A stretch of 64,000 nt of DNA from Valencia hispanica. Its lineage: Eukaryota; Chordata; Actinopteri; Cyprinodontiformes; Valenciidae. The stretch spans positions 8,232,280-8,296,279 of the forward strand of contig OY747702.1 of assembly GCA_963556495.2 (NCBI GenBank), read 5' to 3'. Shown here one piece after another: positions 1 through 9,608 of the stretch (position 1 is its first letter; every line of letters starts with the position of its first letter). Under the pieces are notes generated by a model. It did not search any database and had not been told where the DNA came from. It saw only the letters and a program-made list of their open reading frames with translations. Made by a program: the position numbers and the translations under genes.

Positions 1-163
1 AGTGAATATACAGCAAATAGTAGGAAAGGATTATGTTGAGATGAGTGTGTAGTTGAAAAGATAATGCTGTGTCAAATGCGAGGAATGGGTATTGAAAGAG
101 CAATGACATGCTTTGTCTGTCTTCAATGTCTCTTAAAAGAAGTGGACCCTATTAGGAGCACAA
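1..163. other. Partial leading spacer of unit 1
   Basis: This is the tail of the iMet-to-Leu spacer of the preceding unit, whose iMet lies outside the window. It includes the T4 run (135-138, minus strand) that follows the unit 1 Leu gene. Nothing else is recognisable. Confidence 0.8.
135..138 (-). terminator. Pol III T4 terminator of tRNA-Leu
   Basis: Four A on the plus strand read as TTTT on the minus strand, 25 nt past the Leu 3' end. The run recurs at the same place in the units I compared; several units carry a longer T-rich version at this point. Confidence 0.6.
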
Positions 164-245
164 TGGCAGTTGTGGGATTTGAACCCACGCCTCCACAGAG
201 ACTGGAGCCTAAATCCAGCGCCTTAGACCACTCGGCCACACTACC
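164..245 (-). tRNA. tRNA-Leu(TAG), unit 1
   Basis: An 82-nt class II tRNA that decodes CUA leucine codons. The minus strand begins GGTAGTGTGGCCGAG, has anticodon stem CTGGA/TCCAG around loop TTTAGGC (anticodon TAG), a long variable arm typical of Leu, and T-arm GTGGG-TTCAAAT-CCCAC. The A box (TGGCCGAGTGG) and B box (GGTTCAAATCC) are intact internal Pol III promoters. No intron and no encoded CCA. This copy has A at position 66, so the last acceptor pair is a G7·A66 mismatch; other units have C66 and pair fully. Its variable arm is the CTGTGGAG form. Confidence 0.93.
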
Positions 246-533
246 AAAGAGATGGGTGTAAAAGAGCTCTGATTTCGTCAGATTTTCAAGAGAGACTGAA
301 CAACAGTGCTGGGCTTTAACGGCTGCTCAAAGTATTCAGTCAAACACTGTCACATTTTAGGTTTATTTTGGGCCTGATCGGGACTCCGTCTGGTTCAGGT
401 TAAAGGGTTTTGGAGCAACGATATCTAGGTAAGTCAGAGAGATTTCAAAGACATTCTTGTGATGAGGATTTTGAAATAGCAGTGGAAGAAGCGTTCCAAA
501 GTTTTTCATTGCCCGCTTTCTTTTGCTTGTGAT

Positions 534-538
534 AAAAA
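534..538 (-). terminator. T5 run, backup terminator for tRNA-Ala
   Basis: TTTTT on the minus strand, about 60 nt beyond the Ala 3' end, behind the T4 run at 559-562. It is retained in all units compared. Confidence 0.4.
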
Positions 539-558
539 GAAAGTGGATTTAATCCAAC

Positions 559-562
559 AAAA
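559..562 (-). terminator. Pol III T4 terminator of tRNA-Ala
   Basis: TTTT on the minus strand 36 nt past the Ala 3' end. It is broken to TTTC only in unit 51 (around 56820). Confidence 0.5.
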
Positions 563-598
563 CCTTTGGTCTTGTGAAGAAACTGTAACAGAGTTCTT

Positions 599-672
599 TG
601 GAGAATGTAGGCATCGATCCCGCTACCTCTCACATGCAAAGCGAGCGCTCTACCATTTGAGGTAAATCCCCC
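599..672 (-). tRNA. tRNA-Ala(TGC)-like, degenerate, unit 1
   Basis: A 74-nt gene matching vertebrate tRNA-Ala(TGC) (73 nt) over its length. Anticodon stem CTCGC/GTGAG surrounds loop TTTGCAT (anticodon TGC at 636-638). The acceptor stem GGGGGAT pairs with ATTCTCC and keeps G3:U70, the known alanine identity element. Defects: one extra base between acceptor and D-arm (GATTTACCTC instead of GATTAGCTC), a C·C first D-stem pair that also damages the A box, and a C·A mismatch in the T-stem (GCGGG/CCTAC). These are shared by most or all units. It may be a low-scoring gene or a pseudogene; charging and expression are unknown. Confidence 0.72.
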
Positions 673-693
673 TCCACATATCCATGAGAACTT

Positions 694-700
694 AAAAAAA
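694..700 (-). terminator. T7 run between iMet and Ala
   Basis: The strongest T-run in the unit on the transcribed strand, 22 bp upstream of the Ala 5' end and about 275 nt past iMet. It could catch iMet read-through. It is T7 in most units, T8 in units 15, 20 and 25, and T5 in unit 2. Confidence 0.4.
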
Positions 701-933
701 TTTCTAAATACATGTGCGATCAAGAATTCGATTTGAAAATCTTGGCTTCGTCATGTACAAAAATAGTTTGACTTGTTTTTATTCAGAGAGGACTGCTTTA
801 CTTGGCCTTGATTCTATGTAAAACTCACTGGAATCATAGTATAGTTTGAGAGCAAGTTAAGAGGAAGACTACCTGTTCCATGTATCTGGCAATTTGAACA
901 GACTGGATTTGAGAGCTCATGTCCAACAGGACC

Positions 934-937
934 AAAA
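934..937 (-). terminator. Pol III T4 terminator of iMet
   Basis: TTTT on the minus strand 37 nt past the iMet 3' end. It is present in most units and deleted in units 31, 48, 49, 50, 53, 56 and 57. Confidence 0.5.
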
Positions 938-974
938 CGGACATGCCTTGAGCTAATCTCTAACCACAGACGTT

Positions 975-1046
975 TAGCAGAGGATGGTTCTGATCCATCG
1001 ACCTCTGGGTTATGGGCCCAGCACGCTTCCGCTGCGCCACTCTGCT
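975..1046 (-). tRNA. Initiator tRNA-Met(CAT), unit 1, T-loop variant
   Basis: A 72-nt initiator tRNA, identical to the consensus copy (see unit 3) except in the T-loop, which reads ATCAGAA instead of ATCGAAA. The changes are G57 to A and A58 to G. A58 is the site of the m1A modification known to stabilise initiator tRNA and is part of the B box, so this copy may be poorly expressed or unstable. The same variant is in units 4, 7 and 12. Confidence 0.88.
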
Positions 1047-1082
1047 TCTCTTGTTTGTAGACAGACATTGGAAAAGTTGTTG

Positions 1083-1091
1083 TTTTTTTTT
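1083..1091. repeat. Variable T-tract upstream of iMet
   Basis: A T9 run on the plus strand (A9 on the transcribed strand), about 37 bp upstream of the iMet 5' end. Its length varies between units from T6 (3337-3342) to T14 (62944-62957), which accounts for much of the unit length variation. Confidence 0.85.
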
Positions 1092-1290
1092 GATGATTTT
1101 GGCTACAAAGCTAAACCAGAAAATGTGAGTGAATATACAGCAAATAGTAGGAAAGGATTATGTTGAGATGAGTGTGTAGTTGAAAAGATAATGCTGTGTC
1201 AAATGCGAGGAATGGGTATTGAAAGAGCAATGACATGCTTTGTCTGTCTTCAATGTCTTTTAAAAGAAGTGGACCCTATTAGGAACACAA

Positions 1291-1372
1291 TGGCAGTGGT
1301 GGGATTTGAACCCACGCCTCCATAGAGACTGGAGCCTAAATCCAGCGCCTTAGACCACTCGGCCACACTACC
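1291..1372 (-). tRNA. tRNA-Leu(TAG), unit 2
   Basis: Reference C66 form: the acceptor stem GGTAGTG pairs with CACTGCC over all 7 positions (one T·G wobble), and the variable arm is CTATGGAG. A and B boxes are intact. This is the most canonical Leu form in the array. Confidence 0.96.
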
Positions 1373-1725
1373 AAAGAGATGGGTGTAAAAGAGCTCTGAT
1401 TTCGTCAGATTTTCAAGAGAGACTGAACAACAGTGCTGGGCTTTAACGGCTGCTCAAAGTATTCAGTCAAACACTGTCACATTTTAGGTTTATTTTGGGC
1501 CTGATCGGGACTCCGTCTGGTTCAGGTTAAAGGGTTTTGGAGCAACGATATCTAGGTAAGTCAGAGAGATTTCAAAGACATTCTTGTGATGAGGATTTTG
1601 AAATAGCAGTGGAAGAAGCGTTCCAAAGTTTTTCATTGCCCGCTTTCTTTTGCTTGTGATAAAAAGAAAGTGGATTTAATCCAACAAAACCTTTGGTCTT
1701 GTGAAGAAACTTTAACAGAGTTCTT

Positions 1726-1799
1726 TGGAGAAAGTAGGCATCGATCCCGCTACCTCTCACATGCAAAGCGAGCGCTCTACCATTTGAGGTAAATCCCCC
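1726..1799 (-). tRNA. tRNA-Ala(TGC)-like, degenerate, unit 2
   Basis: T66 form: A66 is replaced by T, adding a T·T mismatch at the base of the acceptor stem to the common D-arm and T-stem defects. G3:U70 is kept. Confidence 0.65.
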
Positions 1800-2101
1800 T
1801 CCACAAATCCCTGAGAACTTAAAAACATTTCTATATACATGTGCGATCAAGAATTCGATTTGAAAATCTTGGCTTTGTCATGTACAAAAATAGTTTGACT
1901 TGTTTTTATTCAGAGAGGACTGCTTTACTTGGCCTTGATTCTATGTAAAACTCACTGGAATCATAGTATAGTTTGAGAGCAAGTTAAGAGGAAGACTACC
2001 TGTTCCATGTATCTGGCAATTTGAACAGACTGGATTTGAGAGCTCATGTCCAACAGGACCAAAACGGACATGCCTTGAGCTAATCTCTAACCACAGACGT
2101 T

Positions 2102-2173
2102 TAGCAGAGGATGGTTTTGATACATCGACCTCTGGGTTATGGGCCCAGCACGCTTCCGCTGCGCCACTCTGCT
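2102..2173 (-). tRNA. Initiator tRNA-Met(CAT), unit 2, variant
   Basis: G57 is A and G53 is T, so the invariant G53:C61 pair and the B box are damaged. The only copy with this pair of changes. Probably weak or inactive. Confidence 0.85.
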
Positions 2174-2417
2174 TCTCTTGTTTGTAGACAGACATTGGAA
2201 AAGTTGTTGTTTTTTTTTGATGATTTTGGCTACAAAGCTAAACCAGAAAATGTGAGTGAATATACAGCAAATAGTAGGAAAGGATTATGTTGAGATGAGT
2301 GTGTAGTTGAAAAGATAATGCTGTGTCAAATGCGAGGAATGGGTATTGAAAGAGCAATGACATGCTTTGTCTGTCTTCAATGTCTCTTAAAAGAAGTGGA
2401 CCCTATTAGGAGCACAA

Positions 2418-2499
2418 TGGCAGTGGTGGGATTTGAACCCACGCCTCCATAGAGACTGGAGCCTAAATCCAGCGCCTTAGACCACTCGGCCACACTACC
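2418..2499 (-). tRNA. tRNA-Leu(TAG), unit 3
   Basis: C66 form, fully paired acceptor stem. Confidence 0.96.
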
Positions 2500-2852
2500 A
2501 AAGAGATGGGTGTAAAAGAGCTCTGATTTCGTCAGATTTTCAAGAGAGACTGAACAACAGTGCTGGGCTTTAACGGCTGCTCAAAGTATTCAGTCAAACA
2601 CTGTCACATTTTAGGTTTATTTTGGGCCTGATCGGGACTCCGTCTGGTTCAGGTTAAAGGGTTTTGGAGCAACGATATCTAGGTAAGTCAGAGAGATTTC
2701 AAAGACATTCTTGTGATGAGGATTTTGAAATAGCAGTGGAAGAAGCGTTCCAAAGTTTTTCATTGCCCGCTTTCTTTTGCTTGTGATAAAAAGAAAGTGG
2801 ATTTAATCCAACAAAACCTTTGGTCTTGTGAAGAAACTGTAACAGAGTTCTT

Positions 2853-2926
2853 TGGAGAATGTAGGCATCGATCCCGCTACCTCTCACATGCAAAGCGAGC
2901 GCTCTACCATTTGAGGTAAATCCCCC
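2853..2926 (-). tRNA. tRNA-Ala(TGC)-like, degenerate, unit 3
   Basis: Standard TGC form as in unit 1. Confidence 0.7.
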
Positions 2927-3228
2927 TCCACAAATCCCTGAGAACTTAAAAAAATTTCTATATACATGTGCGATCAAGAATTCGATTTGAAAATCTTGGC
3001 TTTGTCATGTACAAAAATAGTTTGACTTGTTTTTATTCAGAGAGGACTGCTTTACTTGGCCTTGATTCTATGTAAAACTCACTGGAATCATAGTATAGTT
3101 TGAGAGCAAGTTAAGAGGAAGACTACCTGTTCCATGTATCTGGCAATTTGAACAGACTGGATTTGAGAGCTCATGTCCAACAGGACCAAAAGGGACATGC
3201 CTTGAGCTAATCTCTAACCACAGACGTT

Positions 3229-3300
3229 TAGCAGAGGATGGTTTCGATCCATCGACCTCTGGGTTATGGGCCCAGCACGCTTCCGCTGCGCCACTCTGCT
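3229..3300 (-). tRNA. Initiator tRNA-Met(CAT), unit 3, consensus
   Basis: Reference copy of the initiator tRNA that starts translation at AUG on the 40S subunit. The 72-nt minus strand begins AGCAGAGTGGCGCAG. The anticodon loop is CCATAAC (CAT) beneath a GGG/CCC stem, the T-arm is GATGG-ATCGAAA-CCATC and the discriminator is A. Eukaryotic initiator hallmarks are present: A1:U72, three G:C pairs under the anticodon loop, A54 and A60 in place of the usual T-loop bases. As far as I can recall it is the same as the human gene. A and B boxes are intact. About 37 of the 57 copies share this sequence. Confidence 0.98.
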
Positions 3301-3336
3301 TCTCTTGCTTGTAGACAGACATTGGAAAAGTTGTTG

Positions 3337-3342
3337 TTTTTT
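3337..3342. repeat. Short T6 tract, unit 3
   Basis: Shortest class of the T-tract beside iMet; also seen in units 6, 11, 13, 15, 18, 20, 23 and 25, which gives those units their 3-bp shorter spacing. Confidence 0.8.
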
Positions 3343-3541
3343 GATGATTTTGGCTACAAAGCTAAACCAGAAAATGTGAGTGAATATACAGCAAATAGTA
3401 GGAAAGGATTATGTTGAGATGAGTGTGTAGTTGAAAAGATAATGCTGTGTCAAATGCGAGGAATGGGTATTGAAAGAGCAATGACATGCTTTGTCTGTCT
3501 TCAATGTCTCTTAAAAGAAGTGGACCCTATTAGGAGCACAA

Positions 3542-3623
3542 TGGCAGTGGTGGGATTTGAACCCACGCCTCCATAGAGACTGGAGCCTAAATCCAGCGCC
3601 TTAGACCACTCGGCCACACTACC
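3542..3623 (-). tRNA. tRNA-Leu(TAG), unit 4
   Basis: C66 form, fully paired acceptor stem. Confidence 0.96.
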
Positions 3624-3976
3624 AAAGAGATGGGTGTAAAAGAGCTCTGATTTCGTCAGATTTTCAAGAGAGACTGAACAACAGTGCTGGGCTTTAACGG
3701 CTGCTCAAAGTATTCAGTCAAACACTGTCACATTTTAGGTTTATTTTGGGCCTGATCGGGACTCCGTCTGGTTCAGGTTAAAGGGTTTTGGAGCAACGAT
3801 ATCTAGGTAAGTCAGAGAGATTTCAAAGACATTCTTGTGATGAGGATTTTGAAATAGCAGTGGAAGAAGCGTTCCAAAGTTTTTCATTGCCCGCTTTCTT
3901 TTGCTTGTGATAAAAAGAAAGTGGATTTAATCCAACAAAACCTTTGGTCTTGTGAAGAAACTATAACAGAGTTCTT

Positions 3977-4050
3977 TGGAGAATGTAGGCATCGATCCCG
4001 CTACCTCTCACATCCAAAGCGAGCGCTCTACCATTTGAGGTAAATCCCCC
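3977..4050 (-). tRNA. tRNA-Ala-like with Pro anticodon TGG, unit 4
   Basis: The loop reads TTTGGAT, so the anticodon (4014-4016) is TGG, which reads proline codons. The rest of the gene is the Ala-like body with G3:U70. It shares the D-arm insertion and T-stem mismatch. First of six such copies (units 4, 7, 12, 14, 19, 24). Confidence 0.68.
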
Positions 4051-4352
4051 TCCACATATCCATGAGAACTTAAAAAAATTTCTAAATACATGTGCGATCA
4101 AGAATTCGATTTGAAAATCTTGGCTTCGTCATGTACAAAAATAGTTTGACTTGTTTTTATTCAGAGAGGACTGCTTTACTTGGCCTTGATTCTATGTAAA
4201 ACTCACTGGAATCATAGTATAGTTTGAGAGCAAGTTAAGAGGAAGACTACCTGTTCCATGTATCTGGCAATTTGAACAGACTGGATTTGAGAGCTCATGT
4301 CCAACAGGACCAAAACGGACATGCCTTGAGCTAATCTCTAACCACAGACGTT

Positions 4353-4424
4353 TAGCAGAGGATGGTTCTGATCCATCGACCTCTGGGTTATGGGCCCAGC
4401 ACGCTTCCGCTGCGCCACTCTGCT
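4353..4424 (-). tRNA. Initiator tRNA-Met(CAT), unit 4, T-loop variant
   Basis: Carries G57A and A58G as in unit 1. Confidence 0.88.
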
Positions 4425-4668
4425 TCTCTTGTTTGTAGACAGACATTGGAAAAGTTGTTGTTTTTTTTTGATGATTTTGGCTACAAAGCTAAACCAGAAA
4501 ATGTGAGTGAATATACAGCAAATAGTAGGAAAGGATTATGTTGAGATGAGTGTGTAGTTGAAAAGATAATGCTGTGTCAAATGCGAGGAATGGGTATTGA
4601 AAGAGCAATGACATGCTTTGTCTGTCTTCAATGTCTTTTAAAAGAAGTGGACCCTATTAGGAACACAA

Positions 4669-4750
4669 TGGCAGTGGTGGGATTTGAACCCACGCCTCCA
4701 TAGAGACTGGAGCCTAAATCCAGCGCCTTAGACCACTCGGCCACACTACC
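4669..4750 (-). tRNA. tRNA-Leu(TAG), unit 5
   Basis: C66 form, fully paired acceptor stem. Confidence 0.96.
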
Positions 4751-5103
4751 AAAGAGATGGGTGTAAAAGAGCTCTGATTTCGTCAGATTTTCAAGAGAGA
4801 CTGAACAACAGTGCTGGGCTTTAACGGCTGCTCAAAGTATTCAGTCAAACACTGTCACATTTTAGGTTTATTTTGGGCCTGATCGGGACTCCGTCTGGTT
4901 CAGGTTAAAGGGTTTTGGAGCAACGATATCTAGGTAAGTCAGAGAGATTTCAAAGACATTCTTGTGATGAGGATTTTGAAATAGCAGTGGAAGAAGCGTT
5001 CCAAAGTTTTTCATTGCCCGCTTTCTTTTGCTTGTGATAAAAAGAAAGTGGATTTAATCCAACAAAACCTTTGGTCTTGTGAAGAAACTTTAACAGAGTT
5101 CTT

Positions 5104-5177
5104 TGGAGAAAGTAGGCATCGATCCCGCTACCTCTCACATGCAAAGCGAGCGCTCTACCATTTGAGGTAAATCCCCC
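5104..5177 (-). tRNA. tRNA-Ala(TGC)-like, degenerate, unit 5
   Basis: T66 form as in unit 2. Confidence 0.65.
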
Positions 5178-5479
5178 TCCACAAATCCCTGAGAACTTAA
5201 AAAAATTTCTATATACATGTGCGATCAAGAATTCGATTTGAAAATCTTGGCTTTGTCATGTACAAAAATAGTTTGACTTGTTTTTATTCAGAGAGGACTG
5301 CTTTACTTGGCCTTGATTCTATGTAAAACTCACTGGAATCATAGTATAGTTTGAGAGCAAGTTAAGAGGAAGACTACCTGTTCCATGTATCTGGCAATTT
5401 GAACAGACTGGATTTGAGAGCTCATGTCCAACAGGACCAAAACGGACATGCCTTGAGCTAATCTCTAACCACAGACGTT

Positions 5480-5551
5480 TAGCAGAGGATGGTTTTGATC
5501 CATCGACCTCTGGGTTATGGGCCCAGCACGCTTCCGCTGCGCCACTCTGCT
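5480..5551 (-). tRNA. Initiator tRNA-Met(CAT), unit 5
   Basis: One change, G57 to A, in the T-loop (ATCAAAA). A58 and C56 are kept, so it may still work. Confidence 0.93.
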
Positions 5552-5795
5552 TCTCTTGTTTGTAGACAGACATTGGAAAAGTTGTTGTTTTTTTTTGATG
5601 ATTTTGGCTACAAAGCTAAACCAGAAAATGTGAGTGAATATACAGCAAATAGTAGGAAAGGATTATGTTGAGATGAGTGTGTAGTTGAAAAGATAATGCT
5701 GTGTCAAATGCGAGGAATGGGTATTGAAAGAGCAATGACATGCTTTGTCTGTCTTCAATGTCTCTTAAAAGAAGTGGACCCTATTAGGAGCACAA

Positions 5796-5877
5796 TGGCA
5801 GTTGTGGGATTTGAACCCACGCCTCCACAGAGACTGGAGCCTAAATCCAGCGCCTTAGACCACTCGGCCACACTACC
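5796..5877 (-). tRNA. tRNA-Leu(TAG), unit 6
   Basis: A66 form with G7·A66 mismatch, CTGTGGAG variable arm, as in unit 1. Confidence 0.93.
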
Positions 5878-6230
5878 AAAGAGATGGGTGTAAAAGAGCT
5901 CTGATTTCGTCAGATTTTCAAGAGAGACTGAACAACAGTGCTGGGCTTTAACGGCTGCTCAAAGTATTCAGTCAAACACTGTCACATTTTAGGTTTATTT
6001 TGGGCCTGATCGGGACTCCGTCTGGTTCAGGTTAAAGGGTTTTGGAGCAACGATATCTAGGTAAGTCAGAGAGATTTCAAAGACATTCTTGTGATGAGGA
6101 TTTTGAAATAGCAGTGGAAGAAGCGTTCCAAAGTTTTTCATTGCCCGCTTTCTTTTGCTTGTGATAAAAAGAAAGTGGATTTAATCCAACAAAACCTTTG
6201 GTCTTGTGAAGAAACTGTAACAGAGTTCTT

Positions 6231-6304
6231 TGGAGAATGTAGGCATCGATCCCGCTACCTCTCACATGCAAAGCGAGCGCTCTACCATTTGAGGTAAATC
6301 CCCC
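6231..6304 (-). tRNA. tRNA-Ala(TGC)-like, degenerate, unit 6
   Basis: Standard TGC form. Confidence 0.7.
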
Positions 6305-6606
6305 TCCACAAATCCCTGAGAACTTAAAAAAATTTCTATATACATGTGCGATCAAGAATTCGATTTGAAAATCTTGGCTTTGTCATGTACAAAAATAGTT
6401 TGACTTGTTTTTATTCAGAGAGGACTGCTTTACTTGGCCTTGATTCTATGTAAAACTCACTGGAATCATAGTATAGTTTGAGAGCAAGTTAAGAGGAAGA
6501 CTACCTGTTCCATGTATCTGGCAATTTGAACAGACTGGATTTGAGAGCTCATGTCCAACAGGACCAAAAGGGACATGCCTTGAGCTAATCTCTAACCACA
6601 GACGTT

Positions 6607-6678
6607 TAGCAGAGGATGGTTTCGATCCATCGACCTCTGGGTTATGGGCCCAGCACGCTTCCGCTGCGCCACTCTGCT
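6607..6678 (-). tRNA. Initiator tRNA-Met(CAT), unit 6
   Basis: Consensus sequence. Confidence 0.97.
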
Positions 6679-6919
6679 TCTCTTGCTTGTAGACAGACAT
6701 TGGAAAAGTTGTTGTTTTTTGATGATTTTGGCTACAAAGCTAAACCAGAAAATGTGAGTGAATATACAGCAAATAGTAGGAAAGGATTATGTTGAGATGA
6801 GTGTGTAGTTGAAAAGATAATGCTGTGTCAAATGCGAGGAATGGGTATTGAAAGAGCAATGACATGCTTTGTCTGTCTTCAATGTCTCTTAAAAGAAGTG
6901 GACCCTATTGGGAGCACAA

Positions 6920-7001
6920 TGGCAGTGGTGGGATTTGAACCCACGCCTCCATAGAGACTGGAGCCTAAATCCAGCGCCTTAGACCACTCGGCCACACTAC
7001 C
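6920..7001 (-). tRNA. tRNA-Leu(TAG), unit 7
   Basis: C66 form, fully paired acceptor stem. Confidence 0.96.
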
Positions 7002-7354
7002 AAAGAGATGGGTGTAAAAGAGCTCTGATTTCGTCAGATTTTCAAGAGAGACTGAACAACAGTGCTGGGCTTTAACGGCTGCTCAAAGTATTCAGTCAAA
7101 CACTGTCACATTTTAGGTTTATTTTGGGCCTGATCGGGACTCCGTCTGGTTCAGGTTAAAGGGTTTTGGAGCAACGATATCTAGGTAAGTCAGAGAGATT
7201 TCAAAGACATTCTTGTGATGAGGATTTTGAAATAGCAGTGGAAGAAGCGTTCCAAAGTTTTTCATTGCCCGCTTTCTTTTGCTTGTGATAAAAAGAAAGT
7301 GGATTTAATCCAACAAAACCTTTGGTCTTGTGAAGAAACTATAACAGAGTTCTT

Positions 7355-7428
7355 TGGAGAATGTAGGCATCGATCCCGCTACCTCTCACATCCAAAGCGA
7401 GCGCTCTACCATTTGAGGTAAATCCCCC
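7355..7428 (-). tRNA. tRNA-Ala-like with Pro anticodon TGG, unit 7
   Basis: Same TGG form as unit 4; anticodon at 7392-7394. Confidence 0.68.
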
Positions 7429-7730
7429 TCCACATATCCATGAGAACTTAAAAAAATTTCTAAATACATGTGCGATCAAGAATTCGATTTGAAAATCTTG
7501 GCTTCGTCATGTACAAAAATAGTTTGACTTGTTTTTATTCAGAGAGGACTGCTTTACTTGGCCTTGATTCTATGTAAAACTCACTGGAATCATAGTATAG
7601 TTTGAGAGCAAGTTCAGAGGAAGACTACCTGTTCCATGTATCTGGCAATTTGAACAGACTGGATTTGAGAGCTCATGTCCAACAGGACCAAAACGGACAT
7701 GCCTTGAGCTAATCTCTAACCACAGACGTT

Positions 7731-7802
7731 TAGCAGAGGATGGTTCTGATCCATCGACCTCTGGGTTATGGGCCCAGCACGCTTCCGCTGCGCCACTCTG
7801 CT
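7731..7802 (-). tRNA. Initiator tRNA-Met(CAT), unit 7, T-loop variant
   Basis: G57A and A58G as in unit 1. The flank near 7615 carries a single-base change shared only with unit 12. Confidence 0.88.
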
Positions 7803-8046
7803 TCTCTTGTTTGTAGACAGACATTGGAAAAGTTGTTGTTTTTTTTTGATGATTTTGGCTACAAAGCTAAACCAGAAAATGTGAGTGAATATACAGCAAA
7901 TAGTAGGAAAGGATTATGTTGAGATGAGTGTGTAGTTGAAAAGATAATGCTGTGTCAAATGCGAGGAATGGGTATTGAAAGAGCAATGACATGCTTTGTC
8001 TGTCTTCAATGTCTCTTAAAAGAAGTGGACCCTATTAGGAGCACAA

Positions 8047-8128
8047 TGGCAGTTGTGGGATTTGAACCCACGCCTCCACAGAGACTGGAGCCTAAATCCA
8101 GCGCCTTAGACCACTCGGCCACACTACC
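8047..8128 (-). tRNA. tRNA-Leu(TAG), unit 8
   Basis: A66 form, CTGTGGAG variable arm. Confidence 0.93.
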
Positions 8129-8481
8129 AAAGAGATGGGTGTAAAAGAGCTCTGATTTCGTCAGATTTTCAAGAGAGACTGAACAACAGTGCTGGGCTTT
8201 AACGGCTGCTCAAAGTATTCAGTCAAACACTGTCACATTTTAGGTTTATTTTGGGCCTGATCGGGACTCCGTCTGGTTCAGGTTAAAGGGTTTTGGAGCA
8301 ACGATATCTAGGTAAGTCAGAGAGATTTCAAAGACATTCTTGTGATGAGGATTTTGAAATAGCAGTGGAAGAAGCGTTCCAAAGTTTTTCATTGCCCGCT
8401 TTCTTTTGCTTGTGATAAAAAGAAAGTGGATTTAATCCAACAAAACCTTTGGTCTTGTGAAGAAACTGTAACAGAGTTCTT

Positions 8482-8555
8482 TGGAGAATGTAGGCATCGA
8501 TCCCGCTACCTCTCACATGCAAAGCGAGCGCTCTACCATTTGAGGTAAATCCCCC
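8482..8555 (-). tRNA. tRNA-Ala(TGC)-like, degenerate, unit 8
   Basis: Standard TGC form. Confidence 0.7.
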
Positions 8556-8857
8556 TCCACAAATCCCTGAGAACTTAAAAAAATTTCTATATACATGTGC
8601 GATCAAGAATTCGATTTGAAAATCTTGGCTTTGTCATGTACAAAAATAGTTTGACTTGTTTTTATTCAGAGAGGACTGCTTTACTTGGCCTTGATTCTAT
8701 GTAAAACTCACTGGAATCATAGTATAGTTTGAGAGCAAGTTAAGAGGAAGACTACCTGTTCCATGTATCTGGCAATTTGAACAGACTGGATTTGAGAGCT
8801 CATGTCCAACAGGACCAAAAGGGACATGCCTTGAGCTAATCTCTAACCACAGACGTT

Positions 8858-8929
8858 TAGCAGAGGATGGTTTCGATCCATCGACCTCTGGGTTATGGGC
8901 CCAGCACGCTTCCGCTGCGCCACACTGCT
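8858..8929 (-). tRNA. Initiator tRNA-Met(CAT), unit 8, acceptor variant
   Basis: A6 is T (8924), giving a T6·T67 mismatch in the acceptor stem. Promoter boxes are intact. Confidence 0.9.
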
Positions 8930-9173
8930 TCTCTTGTTTGTAGACAGACATTGGAAAAGTTGTTGTTTTTTTTTGATGATTTTGGCTACAAAGCTAAACC
9001 AGAAAATGTGAGTGAATATACAGCAAATAGTAGGAAAGGATTATGTTGAGATGAGTGTGTAGTTGAAAAGATAATGCTGTGTCAAATGCGAGGAATGGGT
9101 ATTGAAAGAGCAATGACATGCTTTGTCTGTCTTCAATGTCTCTTAAAAGAAGTGGACCCTATTAGGAGCACAA

Positions 9174-9255
9174 TGGCAGTTGTGGGATTTGAACCCACGC
9201 CTCCACAGAGACTGGAGCCTAAATCCAGCGCCTTAGACCACTCGGCCACACTACC
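9174..9255 (-). tRNA. tRNA-Leu(TAG), unit 9
   Basis: A66 form, CTGTGGAG variable arm. Confidence 0.93.
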
Positions 9256-9608
9256 AAAGAGATGGGTGTAAAAGAGCTCTGATTTCGTCAGATTTTCAAG
9301 AGAGACTGAACAACAGTGCTGGGCTTTAACGGCTGCTCAAAGTATTCAGTCAAACACTGTCACATTTTAGGTTTATTTTGGGCCTGATCGGGACTCCGTC
9401 TGGTTCAGGTTAAAGGGTTTTGGAGCAACGATATCTAGGTAAGTCAGAGAGATTTCAAAGACATTCTTGTGATGAGGATTTTGAAATAGCAGTGGAAGAA
9501 GCGTTCCAAAGTTTTTCATTGCCCGCTTTCTTTTGCTTGTGATAAAAAGAAAGTGGATTTAATCCAACAAAACCTTTGGTCTTGTGAAGAAACTGTAACA
9601 GAGTTCTT

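Larger units (their letters stand above)
246..598. other. Leu-Ala intergenic spacer, unit 1
   Basis: A 353-bp spacer without a gene. It begins with A4 at 260-263 (T4 on the minus strand, just upstream of Leu) and ends with the Ala terminators. About 250 bp (roughly 300-555) is almost unchanged across the units I compared. It contains a short inverted repeat, CCTGA and TCAGG about 17 bp apart near 373-399. Some later units lack 2 bp near 293. No function recognised. Confidence 0.7.
673..974. other. Ala-iMet intergenic spacer, unit 1
   Basis: A 302-bp AT-rich spacer. It holds a minus-strand T7 run at 694-700 between iMet and Ala, T4 runs, and the iMet terminator at 934-937. The part near 895-940 suffers 9-bp and 11-bp deletions in later units. 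No gene seen. Confidence 0.7.
1..7802. repeat. Three-unit higher-order repeat (3378 bp)
   Basis: Units 1-3 recur as units 4-6, and unit 4 recurs as unit 7. The iMet starts 975, 4353 and 7731 are each 3378 bp apart. Markers shared at this spacing: the iMet A58G variant (1, 4, 7), Ala T66 form (2, 5), T6 tract (3, 6). Confidence 0.8.

Noticed and set aside
360..400. Possible A-box and B-box pair of a fourth tRNA or a SINE in the Leu-Ala spacer
   Set aside because: TGGGCCTGATCGG and GGTTCAGGTTA only loosely resemble the two boxes, and I could not fold a cloverleaf around them.
599..672. Calling the Ala-like gene a bacterial or organellar tRNA
   Set aside because: It matches vertebrate nuclear tRNA-Ala(TGC) throughout and lies between two clear eukaryotic nuclear tRNA genes.
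445..723. A 92-aa minus-strand ORF found in nearly every unit
   Set aside because: Its conserved core is the tRNA-Ala-like gene read as protein. Conservation follows from the repeat itself, and units with one base changed lose the frame without other effect.
984..1166. A 60-aa plus-strand ORF
   Set aside because: It is the antisense of iMet plus the T-tract (FFF run); its presence depends on tract length.
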